DNA from: Enterocloster aldenensis
GTDB lineage: Bacteria > Bacillota > Clostridia > Lachnospirales > Lachnospiraceae
Length of the DNA stretch: 54,930 bases
Direction: 5' to 3'
Assembly: GCF_003434055.1 (NCBI RefSeq)
Contig: NZ_QVEX01000010.1
Location: 118,227-173,156 of the forward strand
Made by a program: the position numbers and the translations under genes. Each line of letters opens with the position of its first letter. Positions within the stretch are counted from its first letter, which is position 1. The notes under the pieces are model-generated. The model saw only the letters and a list, made by a program, of their open reading frames with translations. It did no database searches and was not told where the DNA came from. Below, piece after piece: positions 1 to 8,259 of this stretch.

Positions 1-328
1 TTGCGCCGGCTGACACCGCGTTGTTTACACACTCAATCTGCTGCGCATCGTCTTTTGTATTGGGGGCCATGAACTGTACGGTCACGCCCAGTTCCCCTGC
101 CGCCTTCTGGGCGCCCTCGTTCAGAGTGACCCAGTGCTGGTCAATGGAGTCCATGGTTATCAGGGCAATCATGGTGCCGGAGCCGGCTGCCGGTGTCTCA
201 GTCTTTGCCGCCTCAGTGGCTGCGGATGCCGCCGTGGAAGCCGCCACATCCTCTGTCTTGCTGTTGCATCCCGTCATAAGGGAAGCTGCCAGGCCCAGGG
301 AACAAGCCAATGCTAACATTTTTTTCAT
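1..328 (-). CDS. Sugar ABC transporter substrate-binding lipoprotein, N-terminal part (runs off left edge)
   Basis: Only the first 109 codons are present; the rest lies beyond base 1. The start is ATG at 328, with GGAGG about 8 bases upstream. The product begins with a lysine-rich n-region and a hydrophobic stretch ending in the lipobox LMTGC, so it should be lipidated at that Cys and held on the outer face of the membrane. An Ala/Thr-rich linker follows, then 'MIALITMDSIDQHWVTLNEG', which looks like the first strand and helix of a type I periplasmic binding protein (RbsB-like). It is the last gene of an operon with an RbsA-type ATPase and an RbsC-type permease, so it probably binds a monosaccharide or similar polyol. 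The sugar cannot be told from this fragment. Confidence 0.85.
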   Translation of the reverse strand, partial: MKKMLALACSLGLAASLMTGCNSKTEDVAASTAASAATEAAKTETPAAGSGTMIALITMDSIDQHWVTLNEGAQKAAGELGVTVQFMAPNTKDDAQQIECVNNAVSAGA

Positions 329-460
329 TGCATTTTCCTCCTTTTTGCTTTCACATACGTTTCTCAATGCATATATTAGCGCTGCCGGGACTGCTGCGGT
401 CATAGGGTGTAAACCTGCGATACAGATAAAGCCCCGGGCGTCTAATTCTATTTCCTTTCC

Positions 461-1492
461 CTAAGACTTCTTTTCAGCCATCGGGCGTTTCCGGATCAGC
501 ATGCCCTTGCGCAGCACCACATCCAGAAGCACTGCAAATACCACGATGATGCCGATTACAAGGCGCTGGATACCTACCTGGACCCCAATCATGTTCAGTC
601 CGTTCTCCAGTGTCTGCCATACGGCCGCGCCTGCAAATGTCCCCAGCAGGATACCGGTCCCGCCAAGCGGCGAGATACCGCCGATAACGCCTGCCGCAAC
701 CGCGTACATTTCATACATGTTGCCTGCCTCCATATTGCCCATGTTGGCCTGGCCGCAGAGGATGAGTCCCACTACAAAGGAACAGAATGCGCTGACAAGA
801 TATGTCTTTGTCACGGTTGCCACCACGCTCACGCCTGACAGCTTGGCTGCCTCCACATTGGAACCAATGGCATAGATATGGCGCCCTGTCCTGGTCTTGG
901 AGAGCAGGAAAAAGAAGGCGATGAACAGCACCAGCGCAATCCAGAATGTATTAAACACGCCGGCTGTCTTGCCGTAGTAGAAAAAGGCCTGGAACTTATC
1001 AGCTGCTTCCTTGCCGATGCCGGAACTGATGGCATCCGTATTCCGGTTGCCGTTTACCATATAGGCAACGCCCCTGGCCACGAACATGGTTCCCAGGGTT
1101 GCAATGAAGGGCGGCAGCTGGAACTTTCCCACCAGGATGCCGTTGATAACCCCGATGGCCAGGCAGCAGATTAATGTGATGAGGATTGCCGCCATGGGAT
1201 TAACCCCGTGTGTCATCAGGGTGGCGGATATCATGGCGCTCATGCCTACCACGGAACCGATGGAAAGATCGATATTTCCTGTTATGAGCACGTAACTCTG
1301 CCCGATGCCGATAATCAGGTATTTTGACATGGAACGGAACAGATTGGTTACATTCTGGCCGGAAAACACCGTGGGATTAATGGCGCCAAATGCTATATAA
1401 ATGATGATAAGCCCTGCAAACGCAGTCAAGGCCCCCCTCATGCCCCGGATATTCAAAAACTGTTTCACAGCCCCTTGATTCTTGTGATTCAT
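461..1492 (-). CDS. RbsC-type sugar ABC transporter permease
   Basis: This 343-residue protein is almost entirely hydrophobic, with about eight to ten membrane segments, as in ribose/xylose/galactose (CUT2) permeases. Family-typical stretches include 'LITGNIDLSIGSVVGMSAM' and 'GGISPLGGTGILLGTFAGA'. The ATG at 1492 has GGAGG 8 bases upstream. It follows the ATPase by 79 bases and precedes the binding protein by about 130 bases, giving the order A-C-B. It should form the membrane channel through which the sugar passes. The positively charged C-terminus is cytoplasmic. The family assignment is secure; the substrate is unknown. Confidence 0.93.
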   Translation of the reverse strand: MNHKNQGAVKQFLNIRGMRGALTAFAGLIIIYIAFGAINPTVFSGQNVTNLFRSMSKYLIIGIGQSYVLITGNIDLSIGSVVGMSAMISATLMTHGVNPMAAILITLICCLAIGVINGILVGKFQLPPFIATLGTMFVARGVAYMVNGNRNTDAISSGIGKEAADKFQAFFYYGKTAGVFNTFWIALVLFIAFFFLLSKTRTGRHIYAIGSNVEAAKLSGVSVVATVTKTYLVSAFCSFVVGLILCGQANMGNMEAGNMYEMYAVAAGVIGGISPLGGTGILLGTFAGAAVWQTLENGLNMIGVQVGIQRLVIGIIVVFAVLLDVVLRKGMLIRKRPMAEKKS

Positions 1493-1571
1493 TGCTTTTT
1501 CCTCCTTGCTATGCGCACCCGGCGCCTGGGTCCCGGATGCCTGGTTGCAGTGCGCGCCCGCCCTGCTCCGG

Positions 1572-3074
1572 TCATACTACCTTTTTCTCAAACCTGGTTG
1601 CCAGTGTCAGGATGCTGTTCTGGGTGGCTTCATCCGCCATCAGTTCCCCGGTTATGCGCCCGTCGCACATGACTATAATCCGGTCCGCAATCCCCATGAC
1701 CTCCGGCATCTCGGAGGATACGAACATAACCGCAATCCCCTGTTGTTTCAGCTGGTTCATAAGGTTATATATCTCAACCTTTGCCGCCACGTCAATGCCC
1801 CTGGTGGGCTCATCAAATATCACCACCCGAGAATTCCTGGCCAGCCATTTTCCCACCACCACCTTCTGCTGGTTGCCGCCGGAAAGGTTGCCTGCATTCA
1901 CATCCACATTGGGTGTCTTGACCTTTAAGTCAGCCACCACCTTATTGCACATCTCATCTTCCTTTGTCCTGCTGACCACCCCCATCCGGCTGCACAGCAG
2001 GTCCAGGTTGGGAAGGGCGATGTTATGTCGGATGCTCAGCTTGGTGCACAGACCATCCTTTTTCCTGTCCTCAGGCGCCAGGACGATTCCTGCCCGGATG
2101 GCGTCCTCTGGCCTGCGGATCATGATTTCCTTTCCATCCAGGAAAAACTGTCCGCTCTCCTTGGGGTCGATTCCGAATATGGCCCTGGTGGTCTCGGTCC
2201 TGCCCGCGCCCATCAGCCCTGCAAAACCAACGATTTCCCCTTCGTAAAGGGAAAAATCCACATCCCTGACCATCCTGCCCGCGTTCAGGTTACTGACCTT
2301 AAGCACCAGCCTGCCCTTGTCGCATGTGACGCGGGGAAACTTCTCTTTGATTTCCCGGCCCACCATGTTGGAAATGATTTCATCCAGGGTTGTATCCTCA
2401 AAATTCATGGTTGTTATGTACTGACCGTCGCGCATGATGGTAACCCGGTCCACAATGGACTGCAGTTCTTCCAGGCGGTGGGATATGTATACAATGCCGC
2501 ATCCCTTTTCCTTCAGGTTGTGTATGATGCGGAACAGGTCCTCAATCTCCCGGGCCGTCAGCGCCGAGGTGGGTTCATCCATGATAAGTATCCTGGCATG
2601 GGTGGAAAGGGCTTTTGCAATCTCCACCATCTGCTGTTTGGACACCGGAAGGTCGCCCACCACCTGATGGGGATCCAGGTCGATTTTGAGCTCATTCAGG
2701 ATTGTCCTGGCTTCAGCCTCCATCTCCTTGTTGGACAGTATCATGCCCTTTACCTTCTCCCGCCCCAGGAACATGTTCTCCGATACGGAGAGATGCCTGC
2801 ACATATTCAGCTCCTGGTGTATGATTGCAACCCCTGCCTCCTGGGCCTGCTTTGGATTCATGTCCCCATACTCTTTCCCGAATATCCTGACCGTGCCCCC
2901 ATCCCTTGTATAGACACCGCTGAGCACCTTCATCAGGGTACTTTTTCCAGCACCGTTCTCTCCCAGAAGCGCCATGACCTCACCGGAACGCAGTTCAAAA
3001 TGCACATGGTCCAATGCCTTTACTCCCGGAAAACTTTTGCAGATGTTCTCCATGGAAACAATCGTTTCACTCAT
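1572..3074 (-). CDS. RbsA-type sugar ABC transporter ATPase (two nucleotide-binding domains)
   Basis: The 500 residues hold two fused ATPase domains, as in CUT2 importers (RbsA, MglA, XylG). Domain 1 has Walker A GENGAGKS at 38-45, the signature LPVSKQQ and Walker B ILIMDEPTSAL. Domain 2 has the usual degenerate P-loop GLMGAGRTE, then LSGGNQQKV and VIFDEPTRGIDV. The degenerate second P-loop is normal for the family. It is the promoter-proximal gene of the operon, with AGGTGG 6 bases before the ATG. It powers sugar uptake through the permease at 461-1492. The family is certain; the sugar is not identified. Confidence 0.94.
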   Translation of the reverse strand: MSETIVSMENICKSFPGVKALDHVHFELRSGEVMALLGENGAGKSTLMKVLSGVYTRDGGTVRIFGKEYGDMNPKQAQEAGVAIIHQELNMCRHLSVSENMFLGREKVKGMILSNKEMEAEARTILNELKIDLDPHQVVGDLPVSKQQMVEIAKALSTHARILIMDEPTSALTAREIEDLFRIIHNLKEKGCGIVYISHRLEELQSIVDRVTIMRDGQYITTMNFEDTTLDEIISNMVGREIKEKFPRVTCDKGRLVLKVSNLNAGRMVRDVDFSLYEGEIVGFAGLMGAGRTETTRAIFGIDPKESGQFFLDGKEIMIRRPEDAIRAGIVLAPEDRKKDGLCTKLSIRHNIALPNLDLLCSRMGVVSRTKEDEMCNKVVADLKVKTPNVDVNAGNLSGGNQQKVVVGKWLARNSRVVIFDEPTRGIDVAAKVEIYNLMNQLKQQGIAVMFVSSEMPEVMGIADRIIVMCDGRITGELMADEATQNSILTLATRFEKKVV

Positions 3075-3130
3075 TTTCAGCCACCTGTCCTTCTCTGTAA
3101 TCAGTTTTCAGACCTCTATTCCCTGATTGT

Positions 3131-3192
3131 ATTATAGCAGGACCCATCCGGATGGATAAGGGGGGCATAATCCTAATTAGGGGGGTATTATT
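3131..3192 (-). promoter_or_regulatory. Promoter of the first sugar ABC operon with adjacent G6 direct repeats
   Basis: On the minus strand a perfect -10 TATAAT (3131-3136) lies 17 bases from a weak -35 TTATCC (3154-3159). Directly upstream of that -35 are two direct repeats, ATTATGCCCCCC and ATAATACCCCCC in minus-strand reading (3160-3171 and 3180-3191), 20 bases apart. Between them is the palindrome CCTAATTAGG (3173-3182). A weak -35 next to half-sites two helical turns apart is the usual layout for an AraC-type or other activator. The -10 is clear; the activator site is inference. Confidence 0.6.
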
Positions 3193-3293
3193 ATGCACTT
3201 TTACAGTTCACAGCGCTCCGACGGCAGTCAAATCCATCATTTTATATATATTACCGCGTCCAAACTCCCGGTTATAGGTATTTTCCGACAATT

Positions 3294-3330
3294 AAAAAAT
3301 CCCCCTGCCAATCAGATATTGACAGAGGGA
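3294..3330 (-). terminator. Intrinsic terminator after the DUF4349 gene
   Basis: On the minus strand, TCCCTCTGTCAA and TTGGCAGGGGGA form a 12-bp stem with two G-U pairs around a 7-base loop, followed by TTTTTT. It begins about 20 bases after the stop of the gene ending at 3351 and separates it from the sugar ABC promoter. Confidence 0.9.
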
Positions 3331-3350
3331 CCCTGATGGGGTGACGGATA

Positions 3351-4358
3351 TCACCCGTCTGTATCTTCGGCCTTCTCCTCATCATGGACCACGTATGATT
3401 TAAGCCGCTCCTGCATCTTCCTCTTACTCCGGCGGAGTATCAGCAGTATGACAATGACAGCCGCTGCCAGAGGAACCCAGATGGGGCTGGCTGCAAGGAA
3501 CCAGATAATGAAGCCGGTCACTCCCCGGGACACGGCATTCAGGTTTTTTGTGAACCCTTTCCCAATCCTCTGCCCGATTCCTTCCGGCTCAGTGGGCGTA
3601 AAGGACGCTTCCTCCTTAATCTCATGGACGTACAGATTGACCGTACTGTAGTCCACCTGGTTGTCGTACAGCCTGAGCTGTGATTCCATGGACTCCAGCT
3701 GGTAGCGGATTTCGGAAAGCCGTTCTTCCAGGGCAATGACTGATTCCAGCGTATCCGCCTTCTCAAGCAGGGCCCAGATGCGTTCCTGCTCCACGGTCAG
3801 GGATTTCTTCCTGCTTTCCAGGTCGCTGTACTGTAAGGTGACATCCTGGGTGGTTTCTGATTTGTTGGTTATATTGCCGTTTGCCTCCACGACAGATATA
3901 AATCCGTCCAGCCTGTCAATGGGGATACGGACCTTAAGGGATGCATACCGTGGAATCAGCTCATTGCGGTAGTTCAGGCTGTTGCCCGATATGTCTGACT
4001 GCTCCACATACCCGCCCAGTTCCCCAATCTTGTCTGTCAGCGTCTTTAGCAGCTGGTCAAATGCATCTGTCTCCAAGGACAGGTCCACGCTGCGTATCAG
4101 CTTGCGGTTTGACGGAAGGGCCTGTCCAAGGGACGTGGTGTCCGTCATCCCAGTCTTACTCGCGTCCAGTTCCAAACCCGCCTGCTCCTCCATAGCCCTT
4201 TCACCCGCTGTTTCCGCAGAATCCATGGCCTCATAGTCAGCGGCCGGCATGGCGGCTGTTGTCTGGACGCTCTTGGAACTTCCTGCGCAGGCCGACAGGC
4301 CCAGTATGGCTGACAGGAATACAGCAGATCCGTAAAACAGTAATCTTTTCTTCATCAT
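3351..4358 (-). CDS. DUF4349 domain-containing lipoprotein
   Basis: A 335-residue exported protein. I use the ATG at 4358 (MMKKRLLFYG), because AAGGAGGT lies just upstream; an in-frame GTG 15 bases earlier would overlap that ribosome site. A hydrophobic signal ends in the lipobox LSAC, giving a lipoprotein. An acidic linker leads into the DUF4349 core ('NRKLIRSVDLSLETDAFDQL' and on), which contains a predicted coiled coil ('LTVEQERIWALLEKADTLES'). Near the C-terminus is one membrane span ('VPLAAAVIVILLILRR') followed by a basic tail. The family is common in Firmicutes; its biochemical role is not established. It has its own terminator and lies 70 bases after the oxidoreductase gene, with which it may be cotranscribed. 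Confidence 0.88.
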   Translation of the reverse strand: MMKKRLLFYGSAVFLSAILGLSACAGSSKSVQTTAAMPAADYEAMDSAETAGERAMEEQAGLELDASKTGMTDTTSLGQALPSNRKLIRSVDLSLETDAFDQLLKTLTDKIGELGGYVEQSDISGNSLNYRNELIPRYASLKVRIPIDRLDGFISVVEANGNITNKSETTQDVTLQYSDLESRKKSLTVEQERIWALLEKADTLESVIALEERLSEIRYQLESMESQLRLYDNQVDYSTVNLYVHEIKEEASFTPTEPEGIGQRIGKGFTKNLNAVSRGVTGFIIWFLAASPIWVPLAAAVIVILLILRRSKRKMQERLKSYVVHDEEKAEDTDG

Positions 4359-4428
4359 ACTTACCTCCTTCACCGCAAAGCGGGACGCCTCCGGCGGAAA
4401 AACAGTTTCAAACAGACCCAGGCACGGC

Positions 4429-5409
4429 TCAGTCCCCGAACCGTATCCCGGTCAGCCTCCTCACCTCATCCATGACCTCCATCTCCATGACGGAACCTTC
4501 CAGATGGGCTGCCCCCAGTTCCCTTCCACCGTCCTGCTGCGTAAGTTCCATCATCCGCTGCACTTCGTAATACATATTGTTGTCTTCCTTCTGGATTTCA
4601 AATGTCTCCTGCCTGCCGCCCCTGTATGTAACCTGAATCTTCCTGGTGTCCTGTATCTGCCAGATAAGCATGTTGGCATCCTCGCCCTGGATCTCACTGG
4701 GCTGGGCGGAATCCGTTATCTTGGAATATCTCACCTCCCCAAGCATGGAACCGTAATCCATGAGCACGGTCCCTGCCCCTTCCATATGATTGGGCAGGAA
4801 AATGCCTGAGGCCATGACCTGCCGGGGTTTTCCGAACAGCAGTACCATGGGGTGGATGCAGTACACGCCGATATCCATAAGGGCTGCATTGGAAAGCGCG
4901 GGGTTAAAGGCATTTTCAATGATTCCGTTTTTAAACGCATCGTATCGGGAGGAATACTGGCAGTACTGGAACACGGCGCGCCGGATCTGTCCCAGCTGCC
5001 CAAGCAGTTCCTTTATCTTTGCGAATCCTGGGTCGAATACAGGACGCATGGCCTCCAGAAGGATTTTCCCATTCCCATCCGCAGCCTTCATCATGCGCTC
5101 CAGTTCCTGTGCGCTGGATGCAATGGGCTTTTCACACAGCACATGTTTGCCGTGTTCCAGCATGAACACGGTCTGGGCGCAGTGGCTGCTGTTGGGGCTT
5201 GCTATGTATACCGCGTCCACCTCCGGGTCATCCCCCAGGGCCTTAAGTGTGGTATATACCTTGTCCGCGCCGTAAACAGACCCAAAGGCGCGTCCGCTGT
5301 CCTGTGACCTGGAATAGACGGCCTCCAGCTTAAAGCCAGGCACCTTTAAGGCGGCCTTCATGAATGTGTGACTGATTCTCCCTGTTCCTATGATTGCAAA
5401 ACGCAGCAT
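4429..5409 (-). CDS. Gfo/Idh/MocA family NAD(P)-dependent oxidoreductase
   Basis: A 326-residue soluble enzyme. The N-terminal Rossmann fold starts 'MLRFAIIGTGRISHTFMKAA' with the dinucleotide motif GTGRIS. The family motif CEKPIASS at about residues 93-100 supplies the conserved Glu-Lys-Pro near the active site. The C-terminal alpha/beta domain contains 'ALMDIGVYCIHPM', matching the conserved Asp and His region. Members oxidise or reduce hydroxyls of sugars, inositols or dihydrodiols with NAD(P). No sugar operon adjoins it that fixes the substrate. A strong -10 lies in the upstream gap. Confidence 0.92.
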   Translation of the reverse strand: MLRFAIIGTGRISHTFMKAALKVPGFKLEAVYSRSQDSGRAFGSVYGADKVYTTLKALGDDPEVDAVYIASPNSSHCAQTVFMLEHGKHVLCEKPIASSAQELERMMKAADGNGKILLEAMRPVFDPGFAKIKELLGQLGQIRRAVFQYCQYSSRYDAFKNGIIENAFNPALSNAALMDIGVYCIHPMVLLFGKPRQVMASGIFLPNHMEGAGTVLMDYGSMLGEVRYSKITDSAQPSEIQGEDANMLIWQIQDTRKIQVTYRGGRQETFEIQKEDNNMYYEVQRMMELTQQDGGRELGAAHLEGSVMEMEVMDEVRRLTGIRFGD

Positions 5410-5444
5410 GGATTGTATCCTCCTTCTTCCGGACCTTATAAAAC

Positions 5445-5488
5445 CTGCCCGGGACTCCTGCTTCTATTATAGCAAAAATCCCGGGCAG
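5445..5488 (-). promoter_or_regulatory. Promoter -10 inside a 10-bp perfect inverted repeat
   Basis: The arms CTGCCCGGGA (5445-5454) and TCCCGGGCAG (5479-5488) flank 24 bases containing the minus-strand -10 TATAAT. On the minus strand the repeat is followed by GTTTTA, so it could also end transcription of the carboxypeptidase gene upstream. Whether it acts as an operator on the oxidoreductase promoter, a terminator, or both cannot be decided by eye. Confidence 0.5.
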
Positions 5489-5523
5489 ATCCCATACCAT
5501 ATTTCCCACACCTCAGGGTGTGT

Positions 5524-6963
5524 TTACCGGTTCAGCTTCCAGGCCCCCACCAACCGTTTCAGGTAATCCATATACCCGGCCTCCCGGACACTTCCGTTGG
5601 TGAGTACATTGACCTCACCCAGCTTTTTGCCTCCCAGGGTATATTCCAGTACCCCTGCTTTCTGTCCCGGCTCCACGGGCGCGGGCATGGATTCGGCCAG
5701 CACCAGGTTTTTCTCAATTGCCCCCAGGTCCTCCCCTTTCAGGCTGAGATAAGAAAACACACCTTCGTATGCAAGACCCACCTCATCCTCCACACCTCCT
5801 GTCACAGGCATCTGGGGAAGGGGGACATGTTCCTTGTCTTCATAGAGCTTACAGTTGGCATAGCCATAGTTTAACAAGGTCTGGGCGTCCCCGAACCTGG
5901 CCTTGAAATCAGGGGCGGCCATGATGGCGGCTATCAGCCGCACGCCATCCTTCTCCGCTGTGGCGGACAGGCAGTATTTCGCAATGGAGGTGGAACCGGT
6001 CTTTAATCCGGTCACCTTGAAATTCGTTGCCATCTTAAGCAGTTTGTTGGTGTTGGAAAGACCGAATTCCTTGGTTCCCTGCTTTGTGACATGGGTTATG
6101 TTCTCCATCCAGATGGTGGAATAATTATGTATCTGCGGATATTTGTTAATCAATTCCCTGCTCATAATGGCAATGTCCCTGGCAGTGGTCAGATGGTCCG
6201 GTGATTCCGTAAGGCCGCAGCAGTCCACAAAATGAGTATTGGCCATACCCAGTCCTGCCGCCCGTTCATTCATCATGCGTACAAATTCCTCTTCCGTCCC
6301 CCCTATGTACTCCGCCATGGCCACCGACGCATCATTGCCTGAAGCAATGACAATGCATTTAATCAGGGTTTCCACGGTCTGCTTCTCCCCTTCTTCCAGG
6401 AAAACCTGGGAACCTCCCATGGATTTTGCATGGGCGCTGGTGACCACCTCGTCCGTCAGATTGATTTTGCCTGACTGTAGCGCATCAAATATAAGTATAA
6501 GGGTCATGACCTTGGTAACGCTGGCCGGGCTGCGTTTCTCATCCGCCCCTTTTTCGTAGATTATCTGCCCTGTGGACGCCTCCATAAGTACGGCAGAAGG
6601 CGCCGCAATCTGAACCGCTGCCTGGGTATCTGCTGAAGGCGCTTCTGCTGGCTGGGAGTCCGAGGACGGCGCCTGGGCGGACCGGGTGTCTGCCGAAGGC
6701 ACTTCCACGGCCTGGGTATCCCCAATTCGCTCCTCACCAGCCTGACCGTCCACGGCCTGACCGTCCGCTGCCTGACCGTCCGCTGCCTGACTGGCTGCCG
6801 CCCGGGCCGCCCCCGCATTCCCGCCCACAGCCGTTCTCAGTTCACTGTCAGCAGCAACCGCTCCCACAGGTATGGCAATATCGGGCTCCTGCCCCAGCGC
6901 CGTGGCCGCGGGATGGACCAGCAGGACTGTAAATGATAACAATATGGCTGCAATCCGTTTCAT
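5524..6963 (-). CDS. D-alanyl-D-alanine carboxypeptidase (peptidase S11, DacF/PBP5 type)
   Basis: A 479-residue exported enzyme that trims the terminal D-Ala from peptidoglycan pentapeptides. The start is ATG at 6963, with GGAGG 5 bases before it. A signal peptide covers about residues 1-24. The serine-peptidase triad motifs are complete: SVTK at 148-151 (nucleophile Ser148, Lys151), SGN at 208-210 and KTG at 321-323. A C-terminal domain of the PBP5-C type follows. Between signal and catalytic domain lies an odd low-complexity linker (about 58-115) built from repeats such as AADGQAADGQAVDGQ, coded by 15-base DNA repeats. No clear C-terminal membrane anchor is visible, though PBP5-type proteins often have an amphipathic helix there. 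Confidence 0.94.
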   Translation of the reverse strand: MKRIAAILLSFTVLLVHPAATALGQEPDIAIPVGAVAADSELRTAVGGNAGAARAAASQAADGQAADGQAVDGQAGEERIGDTQAVEVPSADTRSAQAPSSDSQPAEAPSADTQAAVQIAAPSAVLMEASTGQIIYEKGADEKRSPASVTKVMTLILIFDALQSGKINLTDEVVTSAHAKSMGGSQVFLEEGEKQTVETLIKCIVIASGNDASVAMAEYIGGTEEEFVRMMNERAAGLGMANTHFVDCCGLTESPDHLTTARDIAIMSRELINKYPQIHNYSTIWMENITHVTKQGTKEFGLSNTNKLLKMATNFKVTGLKTGSTSIAKYCLSATAEKDGVRLIAAIMAAPDFKARFGDAQTLLNYGYANCKLYEDKEHVPLPQMPVTGGVEDEVGLAYEGVFSYLSLKGEDLGAIEKNLVLAESMPAPVEPGQKAGVLEYTLGGKKLGEVNVLTNGSVREAGYMDYLKRLVGAWKLNR

Positions 6964-7170
6964 ATCTTCCTCCGATAAACTCATCTGCTACTAATTGTAT
7001 GGGGACGGACAAACAGCTTATTCCCGATTTTCAGTCATTTTTCCTGCAAATCCATAATATATCCGCTGCATGGGCACGCCGGTGCTTTCAGCCTGCGCGG
7101 TTCATTCTTATGCGTTTTACCTGCACGCATCCACGGCGGCCTGTACCCATAGGTCCGGCCTTAATGGCAG

Positions 7171-7857
7171 TCAGGTCATGTTTTCCCCGGCCACATCCAC
7201 TTCCCGTATGCACCGCTCCATTACGTGCAGCCAGTGTCCGCGCATCAGCTCCCCGGCCCGGTCCGCGTCCTTCCTGGCAAGGGCGTCCAGGATATCCCTG
7301 TGGTGCTTGACGGATTCCTTTCTCATCATATTCTTATGGAAATAGTGGTATTTGATTCTCTGGATGTGCAGGAGCAGCATATGGGAGAATTCCGTAATGT
7401 ACTCATTGCCCACTGCCTTAACAATCAGTTCGTGGAACGCATTGTCACAAAGGATGGCTCTTTCCGCCTGATTGGCATCGCATGCCTCTGAGAACTCCTT
7501 CTGGACCTGTTCAAGTTCAGCCAGCTGTGTCTCAGTCAGTATGAGGGCCGCCTGTCTGGCTGCCAGTCCCTGGATTTCCGCCAGGGGACGGTAACATTTC
7601 TCAATATCGTTCTTATCCACGTCCGCAACCGTGGTTGCACGGCCGGGCGTTACTTTAATCAGTTTCTGGGCCTCCAGCATCTGGAGCGCTTCACGGACCG
7701 GCGTCCGGCTTACATCAAAATAAGCGGCCAGTTCTGTATCTAAAAGCTTCTCCCCAGGCATCATCTCTCCGCGCATGATCCAGTCACATAATGTCTCATA
7801 TACCAGATCCTTGGCTGATTTGCGCTGCAGGGCGCTGTCTTTTTTCGGTATTGGCAC
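7171..7857 (-). CDS. GntR-family transcriptional regulator, FCD (FadR) subfamily
   Basis: I start this 228-residue protein at GTG 7857, because AGGAGG lies 7 bases before it; reading further upstream gives implausible sequence. A winged helix-turn-helix occupies about residues 15-75, with the family motif 'DVSRTPVREALQMLEAQKLI'. An all-helical FCD ligand-binding domain follows, with metal- or ligand-binding His positions such as 'NAFHELIVKAVG' and 'HHRDILDALARKD'. These regulators usually repress a divergent catabolic operon until a carboxylate ligand binds. Here the neighbour is the M20 hydrolase and AGCS symporter pair, so an amino-acid-derived ligand is likely. Related operator-like sites lie in the shared intergenic region. 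Confidence 0.93.
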   Translation of the reverse strand: MPIPKKDSALQRKSAKDLVYETLCDWIMRGEMMPGEKLLDTELAAYFDVSRTPVREALQMLEAQKLIKVTPGRATTVADVDKNDIEKCYRPLAEIQGLAARQAALILTETQLAELEQVQKEFSEACDANQAERAILCDNAFHELIVKAVGNEYITEFSHMLLLHIQRIKYHYFHKNMMRKESVKHHRDILDALARKDADRAGELMRGHWLHVMERCIREVDVAGENMT

Positions 7858-7996
7858 GGTATGGCCTCCTGTCTTTTGGTTGTTAATAAGCATGTACCTG
7901 ATACGGCTTTGATCCATGCCATATCGGAGCCATATCCCATCATGAAGCCTGACGAAACATCCCGGCATAGGGCCAAAACCAATGTACGCTATATAT

Positions 7997-8220
7997 AATA
8001 TATCACATACACTTATCTCTATCAAGAATGTTAAGAAAATATCAGGGTTTTCCTGCTTTTCTCCCTAAATCCGCTGGTTTTTTGTGTATATTGCATGTAT
8101 TTCGACTTATAATCCTGTCAGTTCTAACCATATTTACAATCCTTTCCATAACAATCCTTTACAACCAAGTTCACATATGTTATATTCAATATGCAATATA
8201 TCGCACACAAAATATTGTGC
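7997..8220 (+). promoter_or_regulatory. Divergent control region with repeated operator-like motifs
   Basis: The motif AATATATCACATACAC (7997-8012) recurs as AATATATCGCACACAA (8195-8210). A reverse-strand relative, ATGCAATATACACA, lies near 8083-8097, and ATGCAATATATCGCACA covers 8191-8207. The second copy overlaps the inverted repeat GCACA-N8-TGTGC (8203-8220), just before a possible -10 TAGAAT for the M20 gene. These are plausible binding sites for the adjacent GntR regulator. That is inference from position and repetition. Confidence 0.45.
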
Positions 8221-8259
8221 TAGAATGAAAACATTCACAGAAAGTGAGGATCATGCACC

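Noticed and set aside
2025..3137. Long open frame on the plus strand (370 codons) opposite the RbsA-type ATPase
   Set aside because: It is the mirror of a strongly conserved ATPase gene, has no recognisable domain and no ribosome site.
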